The translations under genes and the position numbers were made by a program. The notes below the pieces were generated by a model. It made no database searches. It worked only from the letters and a program-made list of their open reading frames with translations, and had not been told where the DNA came from. A stretch of DNA of 16,505 nucleotides, from the NCBI GenBank assembly GCA_030592465.1, contig JAUVJB010000039.1, positions 1 through 16,505 on the forward strand, written 5' to 3'. This DNA is from Bacteroidota bacterium (GTDB taxonomy: Bacteria; Bacteroidota; Bacteroidia; Bacteroidales; B39-G9). Below are positions 14,094 to 16,505 of the stretch, piece after piece. How positions within the stretch are numbered: position 1 is the first letter of the stretch; each line of letters begins with the position of its first letter.

Positions 14094-14125
14094 TTGGGAC
14101 TTAGGAAGCGAAGCTGTGAAAAAAC
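14094..14125 (+). repeat. Leader repeat, copy 3 (3' 32 bases only)
   Basis: TTGGGACTTAGGAAGCGAAG and the following CTGTG match the 3' part of copies 1 and 2 with four mismatches. It ends 10 bases before the second cysC ATG. The WDLGSEAVKKQKK frame stops at a TAA overlapping that ATG by one base. Confidence 0.75.
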
Positions 14126-14135
14126 AAAAAAAATA

Positions 14136-14456
14136 ATGACTTTAAAAAAAAATAACATACATCCTGTATTCGAAAGAATTATTCAAAGAGAGGATAATGA
14201 AAAATTATTAAACCAACATTCTGTTGTTATTTGGTTAACAGGGCTTTCAGGATCCGGGAAATCAACAATTGCAGCAGGACTACAAAAAAAATTATACGAT
14301 AATGGTTTTTTATCACAAGTTCTTGATGGTGATAATATTAGAGCAGGTATTAATAATAATTTAAAATTCACAATTGACGGCAGGTTTGAAAATATCAGAA
14401 GAATTGCCGAAATATCAAAATTATTATATATCTCGACTAGCTTCAAAATTCGTTAA
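14136..14456 (+). pseudogene. cysC: 5' half of an adenylylsulfate (APS) kinase, copy 2
   Basis: Residues 1-97 match APS kinase, with P-loop GLSGSGKST, an intact VLDGDNIRAGIN motif and RFENIRRIAEISKLL. Homology then ends, and a few codons of out-of-frame asparagine synthetase lead to a stop. The truncation point is the same as in copy 1 (6154-6471), directly after TCAAAATTATT, although the sequence beyond is different. Without the second half the enzyme should be inactive. An upstream TTG at 14094 would add 14 residues, but the ATG at 14136 aligns with copy 1. Confidence 0.85.
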
Positions 14457-15252
14457 AGTAGTCCTACAAGGAACCGGAGGCGATGAACTTTATGGCGGTT
14501 ATCCATGGCGGTATTATCGTGTCTTTGATTCTATTAGCAGAGAAGATTACTTTAATCAATATTATAATTTTTGGCAGCGTTTGGTTACATGCGAAGACAG
14601 AAAAAACAAGTTATTTACATCGAATGTAACGGATTATAATTCGGAAAGGCCCCGTCAGGTTTTTGAGAATGTGTTTTTATTTAACAAAAAGTTAAAATAT
14701 AATACTCCAGAACAACACATTCAAAATTCATTATATTTTGAGATAAAAACATTTTTGCCGGGCTTGCTTTTAGTTGGTGATAAGCTTTCTATGGCAAATG
14801 GATTAGAAGAAAGATTCCCTTTTTTAGATAATGATTTAGTCGATTTTGCACAAAAAATTCCAATACGACACAAATTGGGTAATTTGAAAAATGAAATACG
14901 CAGAATGGATGAAAATACAACTCAAAAAAAGAAAGCTTATCGAGAATTTAACGATGGAAAAAATGTATTACGAAAAGCTATGCTTGATTTCTTGCCAAAA
15001 GAAATAATTGATAGAAAAAAACAAGGCTTTTCTGCCCCCGACGAATCATGGTATAGGGGTGAAAATACCGATTATGTAAAGGAATTGCTGCTAAACAAAA
15101 AAGCAGCTTCAGCAGAATTTATTAATCAGGATTATATTCGCAATATTGTAAATGATCATATGAATAAAGGAATAAATCACAGATTATTAATATGGAGTTT
15201 TATGAATTTTGAATGGTGGGTGCGAATATTTTTGAATAACGATAAGTTTTAG
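14422..15252 (+). pseudogene. asnB: C-terminal part of asparagine synthetase (glutamine-hydrolysing), N-terminal half missing
   Basis: About 275 residues match the AsnB synthetase domain: YYISRLASKFVKVVLQGTGGDELYGGYPWRY, then LVGDKLSMANGLEERFPFLD and LPKEIIDRKKQGFSAPDESWY. In the whole enzyme an N-terminal glutaminase domain supplies ammonia for ATP-dependent amidation; members are often found in polysaccharide loci, where they may amidate sugar acids. Here the glutaminase domain and the start of the synthetase domain, including the first ATP-binding loop, are missing, and the fragment is fused to the cysC stub. An ATG at 14374 could open the frame, but its first 16 codons are out-of-frame cysC. 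The C-terminus is intact and frame-preserved, so truncation may be recent. Confidence 0.85.
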
Positions 15253-15258
15253 AAAAAA

Positions 15259-16505
15259 ATGATAACTAAACTCAAAAATATTATACAAAAAGGAGAAGGG
15301 CTTAGAATTGAGTTTAAAAAAGCCAAAAATAAATTACCAAATAATTTGTTTGAAACAATTTGTGCTTTTTTAAATAAAACGGGTGGAGAAATTATTCTTG
15401 GAGTTGATGACAATAAAAATATCGAAGGAATTGATGAAAATATGGTAGAACAACTATCAAAAGAAATTGCTAATTTAAGCAGTAATCCACAAAAACTTTT
15501 TCCGTCCTTTTTATTAGAACCCAAAATTGTAGAATTTGAAGATAAAAAGCTTATTTATATTTTTATTCCTGTATCATCGCAAGTTCATAAAACAAGTAAT
15601 AAAATATACGATAGAAGTGTTGACGGTGATTTTGTTTTAAACACTGATGCTCAAATAAAACAGTTATATATTAGAAAGTCGAATGAGTATTCAGAAAACA
15701 AAATTTATCCTTTTTTATACGAAAGCGATTTTACCGATAATATTGTTAATAGAGCAAGAAAAATAATAAGAATATACAGGCCCAATCATCCTTGGAATGA
15801 GCTTTCGAATAAAGAGTTTTATAAAACAGCCGGACTTTACCGCAAAGATATGATATCGGGCAATGAAGGTTTTACAATGTCGGCATTGTTATTATTTGGT
15901 AAACCTGAAACAATTGGTAGTGCTATCCCTCATTATAAAGTTGATGCACTTGTAAGAATAGAAAATATTGACCGTTACGATGACAGAATAAATATCAGAT
16001 GTAACCTTATTGAAGCTTACGATAAACTAATGGAATTTGTAAGCAAACATTTACCCGATAAATTTTATTTACAAGGAGACCAACGCATATCATTACGCGA
16101 AAAAATATTCAGAGAAATTATCGCGAATATTCTTATTCATCGTGAATATACCAATGCATTTCCCACAAGTTTTATTATTTATAAAAATAAAGTAGTTTGT
16201 AAAAATGCTAACAAACCGCATCAATGGGGAAAATTAAAACCCGGTAATTTCGAACCATTTCCCAAAAATCCGCACATAGCGCAAATTTTTACACAAATGG
16301 GGCGTTCTGAAGAGCTTGGGACAGGCATCCAAAATGTATTTCGTTATAATAAAATTTATTCAAATGCTGAAAATAACGATTTTATTGAAGATGATGTTTT
16401 TGTTACAACAGTGCCTTTAAAGATATTTAAAGAGGACGTGTTAGATGTGCCTGTAAATGTGCCTGTAAATGTGCCTGTAAATGTGCCTGTAAATGTGCCT
16501 GTAAA
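15259..16505 (+). CDS. AlbA_2/HATPase_c_4 protein F, C-terminus beyond right edge
   Basis: Translated by hand from the ATG at 15259, six bases after the asnB stop, the frame is open for 415 codons to the window end. The AlbA_2 domain (GEGLRIEFKKA, CAFLNKTGGEIILGVDD, KIYDRSVDGDF) covers about residues 10-145. FREIIANILIHREY lies at about 284-297 and LGTGIQN near 354. Residues from about 397 are VPVN tetrapeptides running to the edge, so the winged helix should follow outside. It is the most divergent family member here, with a distinct middle region, and appears intact. The short spacing to asnB suggests former co-transcription. Confidence 0.85.
   Translation, partial: MITKLKNIIQKGEGLRIEFKKAKNKLPNNLFETICAFLNKTGGEIILGVDDNKNIEGIDENMVEQLSKEIANLSSNPQKLFPSFLLEPKIVEFEDKKLIYIFIPVSSQVHKTSNKIYDRSVDGDFVLNTDAQIKQLYIRKSNEYSENKIYPFLYESDFTDNIVNRARKIIRIYRPNHPWNELSNKEFYKTAGLYRKDMISGNEGFTMSALLLFGKPETIGSAIPHYKVDALVRIENIDRYDDRINIRCNLIEAYDKLMEFVSKHLPDKFYLQGDQRISLREKIFREIIANILIHREYTNAFPTSFIIYKNKVVCKNANKPHQWGKLKPGNFEPFPKNPHIAQIFTQMGRSEELGTGIQNVFRYNKIYSNAENNDFIEDDVFVTTVPLKIFKEDVLDVPVNVPVNVPVNVPVNVPV
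16447..16505 (+). repeat. 12-bp coding tandem repeat in gene F, at least five units
   Basis: GTGCCTGTAAAT is repeated without change to the window edge, encoding VPVN units. The true copy number is not visible. Confidence 0.95.

Noticed and set aside
14374..14421. N-terminal extension of the asnB fragment from ATG 14374
   Set aside because: These 16 codons are cysC sequence read out of frame; synthetase similarity begins only at about 14422.

Overview
The window looks like Bacteroidota (Bacteroidetes) DNA. It is very AT-rich and starts lack Shine-Dalgarno sequences. Two promoters carry the TAnnTTTG -7 box of that phylum. Several families typical of the phylum are present: an UpxY-type antiterminator, an ORF6N protein, a DUF6922 protein, and AlbA_2/HATPase proteins with tetrapeptide linkers.

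Layout. The left edge (1-698, minus strand) holds the N-terminal half of a dGTPase-like HD phosphohydrolase, divergent from a glycosyltransferase (1396-2499) and an UpxY/NusG-like antiterminator (2630-3148). UpxY factors normally head capsule or O-antigen operons, but no intact polysaccharide operon follows here. From about 3.2 kb to the right edge the window is a mosaic of intact genes and gene stubs. The intact genes are an ORF6N protein (3559-4086), an AAA/DUF4143 ATPase (7020-8321) and a series of AlbA_2 (Schlafen-like)/HATPase_c_4/winged-helix proteins: A 4330-5712, B 9442-10803, C about 10993-12303 (no ordinary start codon), D 12523-13878 and F 15259 to the edge. E (8608-9065) is a frameshifted remnant of the same family. 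Two detached AlbA_2 C-terminal ends also occur (5713-5934 and 6729-6767).

The stubs are mostly sugar-nucleotide and polysaccharide gene pieces: two N-terminal ends of RffA/DegT-type aminotransferases, two C-terminal ends of DegT-type aminotransferases, an N-terminal end of a NeuD/PglD-type acetyltransferase, the C-terminal half of asparagine synthetase, and two adenylylsulfate kinase (CysC) 5' halves that break at the same codon but join different downstream genes. Arrays built on TCCGTG, often beside AATTAA(C/G) heptamers, lie at most junctions between stubs. This suggests that recombination between repeats deleted the intervening DNA.

Main point of interest: every AlbA_2 paralogue has a 12-bp, four-residue tandem repeat between its ATPase-like domain and its winged helix, with a different sequence in each gene. 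Behind gene A, in the same frame after one TAA, lies a second copy of repeat plus winged helix. That is the layout expected if repeats let these putative regulators exchange their C-terminal DNA-binding domains. The arrangement is seen directly; the exchange mechanism is inference.
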